From Actinokineospora diospyrosa (lineage in GTDB: Bacteria > Actinomycetota > Actinomycetes > Mycobacteriales > Pseudonocardiaceae): 64,000 nt of DNA. The DNA is taken from positions 146,058 to 210,057 of the forward strand of contig NZ_JAMTCO010000014.1 of assembly GCF_024171925.1 (NCBI RefSeq), given 5' to 3'. Made by a program: the position numbers and the translations under genes. Within the stretch, counting starts at the first letter, position 1. Every line of letters begins with the position of its first letter. This document shows, piece after piece, positions 10,592 through 19,616 of this stretch. The notes under the pieces were generated by a model, which did no database searches, was not told the origin of the DNA, and worked only from the letters and a program-made list of their open reading frames with translations.

Positions 10592-10876
10592 GTGGAACCA
10601 CTGCTGCTCGCCGCCTTCTGGGTGTTGTTCGCCTTCTGGCTGCTGCTCACCGCGCGGGTCGTGGTGGAGCTCGTCCGCACGTTCGCCAGGGACTGGCGGC
10701 CGGCGGGTGGGGTTGCGGTAACGCTGGAGACCATCTACACAGTGACCGATCCTCCGGTACGTCTGGTCCGTCGGCTCATCCCGACGATCCGGATCGGAGG
10801 CGTGGGCCTGGACCTATCGATTATGGTGCTGCTGTTGGTCGTATTCATTCTGATGCGACTGGCGTATCCCGGGTGA
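10592..10876 (+). CDS. YggT family membrane protein
   Basis: A 94-residue protein with two hydrophobic regions (about 4-27 and 74-92) separated by a loop containing TVTDPPVRLVRRLIP, the signature of the YggT family. Members sit beside sepF and divIVA in most actinobacteria. Their biochemical role is unknown, although division and ion homeostasis have been suggested. The GTG start is 19 nt after the sepF stop and lacks a strong Shine-Dalgarno sequence. Confidence 0.85.
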   Translation: MEPLLLAAFWVLFAFWLLLTARVVVELVRTFARDWRPAGGVAVTLETIYTVTDPPVRLVRRLIPTIRIGGVGLDLSIMVLLLVVFILMRLAYPG

Positions 10877-10890
10877 CGGGGAAACCCGGG
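10868..10890 (+). terminator. Small hairpin over the yggT stop codon
   Basis: Perfect 7-bp arms CCCGGGT (10868-10874) and ACCCGGG (10884-10890) enclose a 9-nt loop and overlap the yggT TGA. No T-run follows. It could be a weak terminator or a processing site between yggT and wag31. Confidence 0.35.
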
Positions 10891-10925
10891 ATGGCCCGCA
10901 GCCCTGGAGTGCGTGAGGTGATCAG

Positions 10926-11750
10926 ATGTCGTTGACCCCCGCTGACGTGCACAACGTCGCGTTCAGCAAGCCTCCCATCGGCAAGCGGGGCTACAACGAG
11001 GACGAGGTGGACGCCTTCCTCGACCTGGTCGAGGTGGAACTGTCCCGCCTGATCGAGGAGAACAACGACCTGCGTGCGCAGGTCGAGCAGCTCGACGCGC
11101 AGCTCGAGTCGACTCGCGCCGACCTGGAAGACGCCCGCACGGCCGGAGCCACGGTCGCCCCGGTCCGCGCGGTGGAGGAGCCCCGGCGACTGCAGCCGGT
11201 CCCGCCGCCGAGCTCGCTGGAGCAGACCAGCCCCGGCGGTGGTGGCGACCACCACGTGCAGGCGGCCAAGGTGCTCGGCCTGGCGCAGGAGATGGCCGAC
11301 CGGCTCACCGGTGAGGCCAAGGCCGAGGCGGACGGGATGCTCGCCGAGGCGCGCACCAAGTCCGAGCAGCTGCTCTCCGAGGCCAGGGCGAAGTCCGACA
11401 CCATGGTCAACGAGGCCCGCACCCGGGCCGAGACCATGCTCAACGACGCGCGGACCAGGGCGGAGACGCTGGAGCGGCAGGCCCGTGAGAAGGCCACCAC
11501 GCTCGAGCGCGACGCCCAGCGCCAGCACACCGAGATCATCGGCGCCGTGCAGGCCGAGCGGACCACGCTGGAGAAGAAGATCGACGAGCTGCGCACCTTC
11601 GAGCGCGAGTACCGGACCCGGCTCAAGACGTTCCTGGAGTCCAGCCTGCGCGAACTCGGCGACCGCGGTTCCGCGGCGCCGACCACCGAGGGGCGCGGCG
11701 CGGGACAGCAGAGCGGCTACTCCTTCGGCCCGCGCGCCGAGGCTGGCTGA
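10926..11750 (+). CDS. wag31: Polar growth protein DivIVA/Wag31
   Basis: Wag31 (DivIVA) is the coiled-coil protein that marks cell poles and directs apical wall growth in actinobacteria. The 274-residue protein has the N-terminal membrane-binding crossed-loop domain ([20 protein letters not shown], then [17 protein letters not shown]) and a short coiled coil. A Pro-rich linker (about 75-105) and a long Ala/Glu/Arg-rich second coiled coil (about 110-240) follow. Spacing to yggT is 49 bp. It closes the dcw-associated block. Confidence 0.95.
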   Translation: MSLTPADVHNVAFSKPPIGKRGYNEDEVDAFLDLVEVELSRLIEENNDLRAQVEQLDAQLESTRADLEDARTAGATVAPVRAVEEPRRLQPVPPPSSLEQTSPGGGGDHHVQAAKVLGLAQEMADRLTGEAKAEADGMLAEARTKSEQLLSEARAKSDTMVNEARTRAETMLNDARTRAETLERQAREKATTLERDAQRQHTEIIGAVQAERTTLEKKIDELRTFEREYRTRLKTFLESSLRELGDRGSAAPTTEGRGAGQQSGYSFGPRAEAG

Positions 11751-11808
11751 CCGGTCCTGGGCAGGCGGCGGGTCTTGACGCCCGCCGCCGCCAGGCTGGA
11801 CACGCATC

Positions 11809-12549
11809 GTGCTGTTCATCGTCTTAGCGCTGGTGCTCGGGGCCTTCGGCCTGCTGGTCGCCGCGCTCACCACGGCCAACACCGTGTGGGCGTGGATCTC
11901 GGTCGTCATCTCCGTGGTGGCGGCCGCGATCCTGCTGGTCGACTGGCTGGGTGCTCGACGGAACCGGGCACCGGCCACCACCGCGCCACCGGGGCCGCTC
12001 GGCGCCCCGGACATCGAACGGATCGACCCGGCAGTACCGGTCGAACCGCACACGTTCTCCGCACCGCCGTCCTTCGCCGACCAGCGGACCCAGGTCGACC
12101 GGTTCCCCGCCGCCGACCAGGGCCCCGACGGCACCGCGGTGGACAGCGGCTCGGCGGGCAGCTTGACGGACAGCGGCTCGACGGACGGCGGCTTGGCGGA
12201 CGCCAACTCGGCGCGCGTCGACCTGGCTGACCACGCCGGGGTGGACGCTGCCCCGGTCGACCAGGACCGGGAGCCGGACGAGGAGTCGACCGACGCCGCG
12301 GACCTGCTCGTGGTCTCGGACCTGCGGGTCGACGTGCGGGTGCTCGACGAGCGCCCGCGCTACCACCTGACCCGCTGCGGCTGGTTGGGCGGCCGGTCGT
12401 CGATCCCGCTGCCGGTCGCCGAGGCCAGGCAGCTCGGCTTCACCCCGTGCGGGCACTGCACGCCCGACGCGGTCCTGGCCGCCCGCCACCGCGCGGGCCG
12501 GGGTCCGCGCCGACCCGGTGAGGGTGCGCCGCAGACGAACACCGAGTGA
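11809..12549 (+). CDS. Two-helix membrane protein with C-terminal Cys motif
   Basis: A 246-residue protein of unknown function. Residues 1-47 form two membrane helices (LFIVLALVLGAFGLLVAAL and VWAWISVVISVVAAAILLVD). About 130 residues of acidic, low-complexity linker follow, with repeated GS/DSGS units near residues 110-130. It ends in a compact domain with YHLTRCGWLGGR and GFTPCGHCTPDAVLAARHR. The C...CxxC arrangement resembles a small zinc or Ada-like Cys site. Homologues of this layout next to wag31 are expected in actinobacteria. Start GTG 11809 is the first before the hydrophobic segment. Confidence 0.65.
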   Translation: MLFIVLALVLGAFGLLVAALTTANTVWAWISVVISVVAAAILLVDWLGARRNRAPATTAPPGPLGAPDIERIDPAVPVEPHTFSAPPSFADQRTQVDRFPAADQGPDGTAVDSGSAGSLTDSGSTDGGLADANSARVDLADHAGVDAAPVDQDREPDEESTDAADLLVVSDLRVDVRVLDERPRYHLTRCGWLGGRSSIPLPVAEARQLGFTPCGHCTPDAVLAARHRAGRGPRRPGEGAPQTNTE

Positions 12550-12606
12550 CGGTTGTCACCGGAGGTTCTCCCCTGCGGGGGGAGCCCCCCTCGGCATCCT
12601 GGCGTG

Positions 12607-13824
12607 GTGACCACCACCACACCGAACCTCGGGCCCGACTTCGCCCGCCTGTGGGCGACCTCGGCGGCGACCAACGTCGCCGACGGGATCATGATCGCGG
12701 CGGGGCCGCTGCTGGTGGCCCGGCTCACCGACGACCCGGTGGCCATCGGCGCGGTGGCCTTCGTCGGCCAGTTGCCGTGGCTGTTGTTCTCGTTGATCAG
12801 TGGCGTGCTGGTGGACCGGTGGGACCGCCGTCGGGTCGTCGTCGCGGTGAACCTCTACCGCGCGGTGATCGTCGGGGCTCTTGCCCTAGCCGTGTGGGCT
12901 GACGCTGTCTCGGTCTGGTTGGTCTACCTCGCGTTCTTCCTGATCGGCGTCGGCGAGACTCTTGTCGATACCGCCGCCAGCGCGCTCGTGCCGGACATCG
13001 TCGCTGTCGCCGCGTTGCCGACAGCCAACGCCCGGCAGCAGGCGGTGAGCATCGTCGCCAACCTGTTCGTCGCGCCGCCGCTGGGCGCGGCCCTGTTCGT
13101 CGCCGCGGCGATGCTGCCGTTCAGCCTGGAGTCCGCGTTGTTCCTCGTCGGCGCCGCGGTGGCGGCGACCGTGCGGTTCCGGCAGCCGCCGCGGCCGGTC
13201 GAGCGGCGCGCGCGGATGCGCGACGAGATCACCGAGGGTCTGCGGTGGGCTTGGTCGCACAAGCTGCTGCGGGCGATGGCGGTGTCGCTGTGCTTGATGA
13301 ACATCGCGCTGATGGCGACGATCGCGATCCTGGTCCTCTACGCCGAGCAGCGGCTCGGCCTCGGCGAGGTCGGGTTCGGCCTGCTGTTCGCGGCGGTCGC
13401 CGCGGGTGGTCTGCTCGGCTCGGCGGTCGCCCCGTGGTTGCAGCGCCGGGTCGGTGACAGCCTGCTGGTGCGGGTCGGGCTGCTCATCGAGACCGCCACC
13501 CACTTCGGGCTGGCGCTGACCACCGACGCGTGGGTCGCCGGGGCGATCAACTTCCTGTTCGGCGTGCACGGCGCGGTGCTCGGTGTCGTGCTGACCTCGG
13601 TGCGGCAGCGGGCGGTGCCCGAGCACCTGCGCGGCCGGGTGGGCAGCGTGTACTCGCTGCTGATCATCGGCGGTGCGGCGATCGGGTCGCTGGTCGGCGG
13701 GTTCGTCGCGCGCGGGTTCGGGATCACCGCGCCGTTCTGGGCCGCGGGCGTGGCCATGGTGGTGCTGACCGCCGTAGTCTGGCGCGGGTTCCGACCCGCC
13801 GCCTTCACCGCGCAAGTGCCCTGA
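12607..13824 (+). CDS. MFS efflux transporter (DHA3-type)
   Basis: A major facilitator superfamily protein of about 405 residues with twelve hydrophobic segments and the motif-A-like loop DRWDRRRVVV between helices 2 and 3. The half-way loop is RRARMRDEITEGLRWAWSH, and the family's GLLGSAVAPWL and VPEHLRGRVGSVY follow. This resembles the MdtG/EntS-like DHA3 drug and siderophore exporters; the substrate is unknown. Adjacent GTGs at 12604 and 12607 are both possible starts. Earlier in-frame codons are not conserved in character. Confidence 0.85.
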   Translation: MTTTTPNLGPDFARLWATSAATNVADGIMIAAGPLLVARLTDDPVAIGAVAFVGQLPWLLFSLISGVLVDRWDRRRVVVAVNLYRAVIVGALALAVWADAVSVWLVYLAFFLIGVGETLVDTAASALVPDIVAVAALPTANARQQAVSIVANLFVAPPLGAALFVAAAMLPFSLESALFLVGAAVAATVRFRQPPRPVERRARMRDEITEGLRWAWSHKLLRAMAVSLCLMNIALMATIAILVLYAEQRLGLGEVGFGLLFAAVAAGGLLGSAVAPWLQRRVGDSLLVRVGLLIETATHFGLALTTDAWVAGAINFLFGVHGAVLGVVLTSVRQRAVPEHLRGRVGSVYSLLIIGGAAIGSLVGGFVARGFGITAPFWAAGVAMVVLTAVVWRGFRPAAFTAQVP

Positions 13825-13839
13825 CGGAGGTAGCTCGAC

Positions 13840-14463
13840 ATGCCGGTCGACGGGTACTGCGAGCGCACCGGGCCGGAGTTCTGGTCCGAGCCCGTCAACG
13901 CGTGGACGAACGTCGCCTTCCTGATCGCCGCCTTCTTTGCCTACCGGCACATTCGCGGCAAGGGCGTGCCATGGTGCGTCACCGCGCTCGTAGTGATCCT
14001 TGTGGCGATCGGCCTCGGTAGCTTCACCTTCCACACAGTGGCCACGAGGTGGGCTGCCTCTCTGGACGTCGCACCGATCATCGCGTTCATGCTTACTTAC
14101 GTCGTCATGTTCCCCAAGCTGTTCTTGGGCTTGCGGTGGCGTTGGGCATGGTTGGGCGCGCCTCTCTTCATCGCGTTCGCCTTGTTGGTCAACCTTGTCG
14201 TCGCCGGTGGTACCTATCTACCCGCGCTGCTGGGCATGGTCGTGCTCGCGGTGATCCTTGCGATTCGGGGCGAGCGCGGCGACGCCCTGTGGTTCGCCGG
14301 TATCGCCGCTGTCTTCGGGGTGTCGCTCACTCTGCGCACGGTTGACCCGTCGGTGTGCGGCGGCTTCCCGCTGGGTACGCACTTCGCCTGGCACGTGCTC
14401 AACGCGGTGGTGCTCTACCTGCTCATCCGGGTGGCGGCGAACCGGGTTGCGAGCCGGGTCTAG
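13840..14463 (+). CDS. CREST/alkaline-ceramidase-like membrane hydrolase
   Basis: A 207-residue protein with about seven hydrophobic segments. It carries the pattern of the CREST superfamily (alkaline ceramidases, PAQR receptors): an N-terminal PEFWSEPVNAWTN with Glu and Asn, GSFTFHT, LDVAPI with an Asp, and a C-terminal GTHFAWHVLN giving an HxxxH pair. These Ser/His/Asp/His residues are thought to hold a zinc ion and hydrolyse an amide or ester in lipids. The ATG follows GACGGAGGTAGCTCGAC with GGAGG. The third positions of this gene are more relaxed than in its neighbours. Confidence 0.72.
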   Translation: MPVDGYCERTGPEFWSEPVNAWTNVAFLIAAFFAYRHIRGKGVPWCVTALVVILVAIGLGSFTFHTVATRWAASLDVAPIIAFMLTYVVMFPKLFLGLRWRWAWLGAPLFIAFALLVNLVVAGGTYLPALLGMVVLAVILAIRGERGDALWFAGIAAVFGVSLTLRTVDPSVCGGFPLGTHFAWHVLNAVVLYLLIRVAANRVASRV

Positions 14464-14690
14464 ACTCGGTCGTACAGGCTTGGATCCGGCCATCACCGGG
14501 GAGCCTCCGGAAGAACGGGCGCGAGCCCCAGTAGAACCGGACGGGGCGGCCCGTCACAGCCGACCGAACGAGTGGTCAGCGCGGTCTTGACGGCCCGCGG
14601 CTGGCAAGCGGGGTGGTACCGCGGCACGCGGCGGCAGGGAGTCGCCACGGGTCGTCCCCGTGTGGGTCCGACCGATCCGTACGAGGAGTA
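14464..14690 (+). promoter_or_regulatory. Ile T-box riboswitch (short stem I, translational type)
   Basis: The leader of ileS has the actinobacterial ultrashort stem I: CCGG (14486-14489) pairs with CCGG (14496-14499) around a loop containing the specifier ATC (14492-14494), the isoleucine codon. The conserved GGAGCCTCCGGAAGAACGG follows. The T-box itself, GGGTGGTACCGCGG, is at 14611-14624. The ribosome site GAGGAG (14683-14688) lies at the 3' end. There is no terminator hairpin with a T-run, so control is probably by hiding or freeing the ribosome site, as shown for mycobacterial and Nocardia ileS T-boxes. Confidence 0.9.
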
Positions 14691-14696
14691 CCACCC

Positions 14697-17600
14697 ATGG
14701 GATACCCCAGGGCTTTCACCGGCGAGCCGACCGTGCCCGCCCAGCCGTCCTTCCCGCACCTGGAAACCGCCGTCCTGGACTACTGGTCCGCGGACCGGAC
14801 GTTCCAGGCCTCTGTGGACGCCCGGCCCGCGGGCGACAACGGCGGCAACGAGTTCGTCTTCTACGACGGCCCCCCGTTCGCCAACGGCCTGCCGCACTAC
14901 GGGCACCTGCTGACCGGCTACGTCAAGGACGTGGTCCCGCGCTACCAGACGATGCGCGGTCGCCACGTCGAGCGCCGCTTCGGCTGGGACACCCACGGCC
15001 TGCCCGCCGAGGTGGAGGCCGAGAAGCAGCTCGGGTTCTCGTCCAAGAGCGACATCGAGACCTTCGGCATCGAGAAGTTCAACGACGTGTGCCGCACGTC
15101 GGTGTTGCGCTACACCGACCAGTGGCGCGACTACGTGACCCGGCAGGCCCGCTGGGTGGACTTCGACAACGACTACAAGACCCTCGACCTGGACTACATG
15201 GAGTCGGTCATGTGGGCCTTCAAGTCCTTGCACGACAAGGGCTTGGTCTACGAGGGTTTCCGCGTGCTTTGGTACTGCTGGCGTTGTGAGACGCCGCTGT
15301 CCAACACCGAGACCAAGATGGACGACACCTATCGCGACCGGCAGGACCCCGCAGTCACGGTAGGGCTAAGGCTGCAAGCGCCGGGTACCGACCTGGATGG
15401 CGTGCAGGCCCTGGTGTGGACGACCACCCCATGGACGTTGCCGTCGAACCTTGCCGCGGCAGTGCATCCGGACGTCGACTACGTAGTGGTGGAATCCAAC
15501 GGGCAGCGCTACCTGCTCGCCGAGGCGCGGGTTGGTGCCTACGCGCGCGAGTTGGGCGAGGACGTTCCTGTTGTCGCGCGGTACAAGGGCAGCGATCTGC
15601 TCGGTACGCGCTACCTGCCGCCGTTCGACTTCTTCGTGGGCCGCACGAACGCACACCAGGTGCTCGCGGCGGACTACGTCACCACCGAGGACGGTACGGG
15701 CATCGTCCACATCGCCCCTGCCTTCGGTGAAGAGGACAAGGTTGTCACCGACGCGGCGGGCATCGAGGTCGTCATCCCGGTCGACCCGCACGGCAGGTTC
15801 ACCGGCGAGGTGGCGCCTTACGAGGGCCAGCACGTCTTCGATGCGAACAAGCAGATCATCCGCGACCTCAAGGACGCGGGTCTGCTGCTGCGCCACGAGA
15901 CCTACGACCACCCGTACCCGCACTGCTGGCGGTGCGACAACCCGCTGATCCAGCGCGCCGTGTCGTCCTGGTTCGTCGCGGTCTCCCGGTTCAAGGACCG
16001 CATGGTCGAGCTGAACCAGCAGATCAACTGGGTGCCCGGGCACATCAAGGACGGCCAGTTCGGCAAGTGGCTGGAGAACGCGCGGGACTGGAACATCTCC
16101 CGCAACCGGTTCTGGGGCTCGCCGATCCCGGTGTGGGTGTCCGACGACCCCGACCACCCGCGGGTGGACGTCTACGGCTCGCTCGACGAGTTGGAGCGCG
16201 ACTTCGGCGTGCGCCCGACCGACCTGCACCGGCCCTCGATCGACGAGCTGACCCGGCCCAACCCGGACGACCCGACCGGGGCCTCGACCATGCGCCGGGT
16301 GCCCGAGGTGCTGGACTGCTGGTTCGAGTCCGGTGCGATGTCCTTCGCCCAGGTGCACTACCCGTTCGAGAACCGCGAGTGGTTCGAGGACCACTACCCG
16401 GGTGACTTCATCGTCGAGTACAACGGTCAGACCCGCGGCTGGTTCTACACGATGCACGTGTTGGCCACGGCCCTGTTCGACCGGCCCGCTTTCACGAACT
16501 GCGTCGCGCACGGCATCGTGCTGGGCGACGACGGGCAGAAGATGTCCAAGTCGCGCAAGAACTACCCGGACGTCAATGAGGTGTTCGACCGGGATGGCTC
16601 GGACGCGATGCGCTGGTTCCTCATGGCCAGCCCGATCCTGCGTGGTGGCGATCTAGTCGTAACCGAGCGCGGCATCCGTGATGCGGTCCGGCAGGCCGTA
16701 CTGCCGCTGTGGAACTCTTACTACTTCCTTGCCCTCTACGCGAACGCCGAGGGCAAGGAAGGCACGTGGCGCACCGACTCGACGCACGTGTTGGACCGCT
16801 ACGCATTGGCTAAGACTCGACAGCTGGTCGAGTCGGTCACCGCGGCGCTGGACGACTACGACATCTCCGGTGCCTGCCAGACCGTGCGCGAATACCTGGA
16901 GGTGCTGACCAACTGGTACGTGCGCCGCTCCCGGGACCGCTTCTGGGACGGCGACACCGACGCGATCGACACCTTGCACACCGTGCTGGAGATCGTGTCC
17001 CGGCTGACCGCGCCGCTGCTGCCGTTCACCGCGGAGGTCGTGTGGCGCGGGCTGACCGCGGGTCGCTCGGTGCACTTGGCCGACTGGCCCGCCGCCGCCG
17101 ACCTGCCCGGTGACGACGCGCTGGTGGCGGGCATGGACCGGGTCCGCCAGGTCTGCTCGGCCGCGCTGGCGCTGCGCAAGGCGAACAAGCTGCGGGTCCG
17201 GTTGCCGCTGGCGCGGCTGCTGGTCGCCGCGCAGGACGCCGCGGTGCTGGAGCCGTTCACCGAGCTGATCCGCGACGAGGTCAACGTCAAGGCGGTCGAG
17301 CTGACCACCGACGTCGCCGCGCACGGGCACTTCGAGCTGGCCGTCAACGCCCGCGCCTGCGGGCCGCGACTGGGTCCGGACGTGCAGAAGGTGATCCGCG
17401 CGGTCAAGGCGGGCGAGTGGTCGACCGCCGAGTCCGGCGCGGTCGTGGCCGCGGGCATCGAGCTGCGCGACGGCGAGTACGAGCGGCGCTTGGTGGCCAC
17501 CGACGCGGGCGCGACGGCCGAGCTCCCGGCGAGCTCGGGCCTGGTCGTGCTGGACACCGAGGTGACCGCCGAGCTGGCGGCCGAGGGCGTGGCCAGGGAC

Positions 17601-17834
17601 CTGATCCGGATCGTGCAGCAGGCCCGCCGCGACGCCGGGCTGCAGGTGTCGGACCGGATCGCGCTGACCGTGGACACCTCCTCGGCGCCCGAGCTCGACG
17701 CCGTGCTCGCGGTGCACCGGGACTTCGTCGCGGGGGAGACCCTGGCGGACGCGGTCGGCACCGGTGCGGCCACCGCGGCCGAGGGCACCGTCGGTGACGG
17801 TCTCGCAGTGCGCGTGGATGTGCGCAAGGTGTGA
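14697..17834 (+). CDS. ileS: Isoleucyl-tRNA synthetase
   Basis: Charges tRNA-Ile with isoleucine. The 1045-residue class I synthetase has the HIGH-type motif in [14 protein letters not shown], the editing domain (about 190-390), [20 protein letters not shown] catalytic motifs and KMSKS in [14 protein letters not shown]. An anticodon-binding domain and the long C-terminal extension of the IleS2/eukaryal-like subgroup follow. That subgroup is usually less sensitive to mupirocin, but this is inference from length. ATG 14697 follows GAGGAG by 8 nt; the start further upstream in frame would lie inside the T-box. The T-box controls it. Confidence 0.97.
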   Translation: MGYPRAFTGEPTVPAQPSFPHLETAVLDYWSADRTFQASVDARPAGDNGGNEFVFYDGPPFANGLPHYGHLLTGYVKDVVPRYQTMRGRHVERRFGWDTHGLPAEVEAEKQLGFSSKSDIETFGIEKFNDVCRTSVLRYTDQWRDYVTRQARWVDFDNDYKTLDLDYMESVMWAFKSLHDKGLVYEGFRVLWYCWRCETPLSNTETKMDDTYRDRQDPAVTVGLRLQAPGTDLDGVQALVWTTTPWTLPSNLAAAVHPDVDYVVVESNGQRYLLAEARVGAYARELGEDVPVVARYKGSDLLGTRYLPPFDFFVGRTNAHQVLAADYVTTEDGTGIVHIAPAFGEEDKVVTDAAGIEVVIPVDPHGRFTGEVAPYEGQHVFDANKQIIRDLKDAGLLLRHETYDHPYPHCWRCDNPLIQRAVSSWFVAVSRFKDRMVELNQQINWVPGHIKDGQFGKWLENARDWNISRNRFWGSPIPVWVSDDPDHPRVDVYGSLDELERDFGVRPTDLHRPSIDELTRPNPDDPTGASTMRRVPEVLDCWFESGAMSFAQVHYPFENREWFEDHYPGDFIVEYNGQTRGWFYTMHVLATALFDRPAFTNCVAHGIVLGDDGQKMSKSRKNYPDVNEVFDRDGSDAMRWFLMASPILRGGDLVVTERGIRDAVRQAVLPLWNSYYFLALYANAEGKEGTWRTDSTHVLDRYALAKTRQLVESVTAALDDYDISGACQTVREYLEVLTNWYVRRSRDRFWDGDTDAIDTLHTVLEIVSRLTAPLLPFTAEVVWRGLTAGRSVHLADWPAAADLPGDDALVAGMDRVRQVCSAALALRKANKLRVRLPLARLLVAAQDAAVLEPFTELIRDEVNVKAVELTTDVAAHGHFELAVNARACGPRLGPDVQKVIRAVKAGEWSTAESGAVVAAGIELRDGEYERRLVATDAGATAELPASSGLVVLDTEVTAELAAEGVARDLIRIVQQARRDAGLQVSDRIALTVDTSSAPELDAVLAVHRDFVAGETLADAVGTGAATAAEGTVGDGLAVRVDVRKV

Positions 17835-17956
17835 TGGTGTGGTGCCAGTGCCGTGGCTTTCCGCAGGTTTGTCTGGTAGCGGGAGGCCACGGCCTGGCAT
17901 CGTGTGCCCCGACCGTGTGAGAGGCACACGGACGCGGGGCGCACTGGGGGTAGGGC

Positions 17957-19591
17957 GTGTCGGAAACGCGCAGACGATGGATCCTTATGGTCGGTGGGAT
18001 CCTCGCTGTTGTCATTGTCGGGTTCGCGGTGTTCGTCTTAGTGCCGGGCGACCCGTCACCTGCGAAGACCGGTGTGCAGAAGGATGCCGTTCAGGGCGAT
18101 GTTGCCGTCCCGGCGCAGCCCTCGGCCGCCCAGGTAGCAGGAGAGTTCCTGCGAGCCTTCTCTACACAGCAATACAACGTCGCGGCGCAGCTGACTGATG
18201 ATCCTGCCGGGGCTGAGGGCGTGCTTACGACTGTTAACACTGCCTTACGTCCTGAGGTGGTCCTCGCGACCATGAGCGTGCTGCCGGAGGACACGGACGC
18301 ACAGCCGAGGGCCACCTTCAAGTTCAGCTGGCAGCTCAGCGGTGGGCAGACCTGGACCTACCCGAGCGAGTTCGGGCTGGTCCGGTCCGGGGCGCGCTGG
18401 GTGGTGCACTGGGTGCCGACGCTCGTGCACCCCCGCTTGGTGCCCGGTACGCAGCTCGCGCTGATCGGCGCCGCGGGGCAGACCAACGCCGTCCTCGACC
18501 GCGATGGCACGCCCGTGCTGACCTGGCAGGGCGCGACCGCCAGGACTGCGGACCCGAAGCTGGCGCCGATGCTGGTCGGGGCGCTGTCGCGCACGGTGAT
18601 CGCCCCGAACGGGGCAGGGCTCAGCCGGATCGCGCTGGTCGACGGCGGGGGCAAGGAGATCGAGAACCTGTTCGGCACGGTGACCAAACCCGCCGAGCCG
18701 CTGCGCACGACGGTCAGCGTGAAGATGCAGAACGCCGCGCAGGCTGCTGTGGACTCGGTGTCCGCGCCCGCGTACCTGGTAGCGATCCAGCCGTCCACCG
18801 GTGGGATCCTCGCGGTGGCGCAGAACGCGACCGCGGGCACCGCGCCCAAGGCCCTCAACGGTCTCTACCCGCCCGGGTCCACCTTCAAGGTCGCGACAGC
18901 CGCTGCTGTGTTGGGCTCGGGCAAGGCGACAGTGAACTCGGTGGTGCCCTGCCCGGGGACCAAGATGGTGGGCACCCGCACGATCCGCAATGCCGACTTC
19001 GACCTCGGCGACGTGCCGCTGCACACTGCGTTCGCCAAGTCGTGCAATACGACCTTCGCCTCGCTGGCAGCCGAGTTGCCGCTAGACGCGCTGTCCAAGT
19101 CCGCCGCGCAGTTCGGGCTCGCTGCCGACTTCGAGGTGCCAGGATTGACGACCGAGACGGGTCGGGTCGACGCGGCGAGCGGGATCGCGCAACAGGCGGA
19201 GAACAGCATCGGTCAGGGCACGGTGCAGGCAAGCCCCTTCGGGCTCGCGCTGATGGCAGCGACCGTGTCCAAGGGCAGCGCGGTGACGCCAGAGCTGTTC
19301 ACCACGGTCAAGACGACCGTGAAGACTGGCTACAAAGGACCGTCTGCGGCCGTGATCGGTGACCTGCGGGCGATGATGCGCGAGGTCGTGACGGCTGGTC
19401 GCGGCGAGGCGCTGCGCGGATATGGCGCTGTGCACGGGAAGACGGGTACGGCGCAGTTCGGGGACGGGTCGCAGGCGCACGGGTGGTTCGCCGGGTACCG
19501 CAATGACGTCGCCTTCGCCGTGTTGGTGGAGAACGTGGGTGCCGCGGCTCCCGCGGTGGCGGTGACCGGCAAGTTCCTCGGTGCCATCTAG
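17957..19591 (+). CDS. Penicillin-binding protein with MecA_N-like domain (transpeptidase)
   Basis: A 544-residue bitopic D,D-transpeptidase. One membrane helix lies at about residues 8-30, then an NTF2-like MecA_N domain (about 52-160). A dimerisation/linker segment precedes the transpeptidase domain with S308TFK, the SCN motif in FAKSCNTTF and KTGT in HGKTGTAQFGD. This domain order is that of PBP2a/PbpA-like class B PBPs, which cross-link glycan strands outside the cell. It stands alone downstream of ileS with a GTG start and a 122-bp gap. Whether it has low beta-lactam affinity cannot be told from the sequence. Confidence 0.9.
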   Translation: MSETRRRWILMVGGILAVVIVGFAVFVLVPGDPSPAKTGVQKDAVQGDVAVPAQPSAAQVAGEFLRAFSTQQYNVAAQLTDDPAGAEGVLTTVNTALRPEVVLATMSVLPEDTDAQPRATFKFSWQLSGGQTWTYPSEFGLVRSGARWVVHWVPTLVHPRLVPGTQLALIGAAGQTNAVLDRDGTPVLTWQGATARTADPKLAPMLVGALSRTVIAPNGAGLSRIALVDGGGKEIENLFGTVTKPAEPLRTTVSVKMQNAAQAAVDSVSAPAYLVAIQPSTGGILAVAQNATAGTAPKALNGLYPPGSTFKVATAAAVLGSGKATVNSVVPCPGTKMVGTRTIRNADFDLGDVPLHTAFAKSCNTTFASLAAELPLDALSKSAAQFGLAADFEVPGLTTETGRVDAASGIAQQAENSIGQGTVQASPFGLALMAATVSKGSAVTPELFTTVKTTVKTGYKGPSAAVIGDLRAMMREVVTAGRGEALRGYGAVHGKTGTAQFGDGSQAHGWFAGYRNDVAFAVLVENVGAAAPAVAVTGKFLGAI

Positions 19592-19616
19592 CAAGCGCCA
19601 TCTAGCAAGGTTCCAT

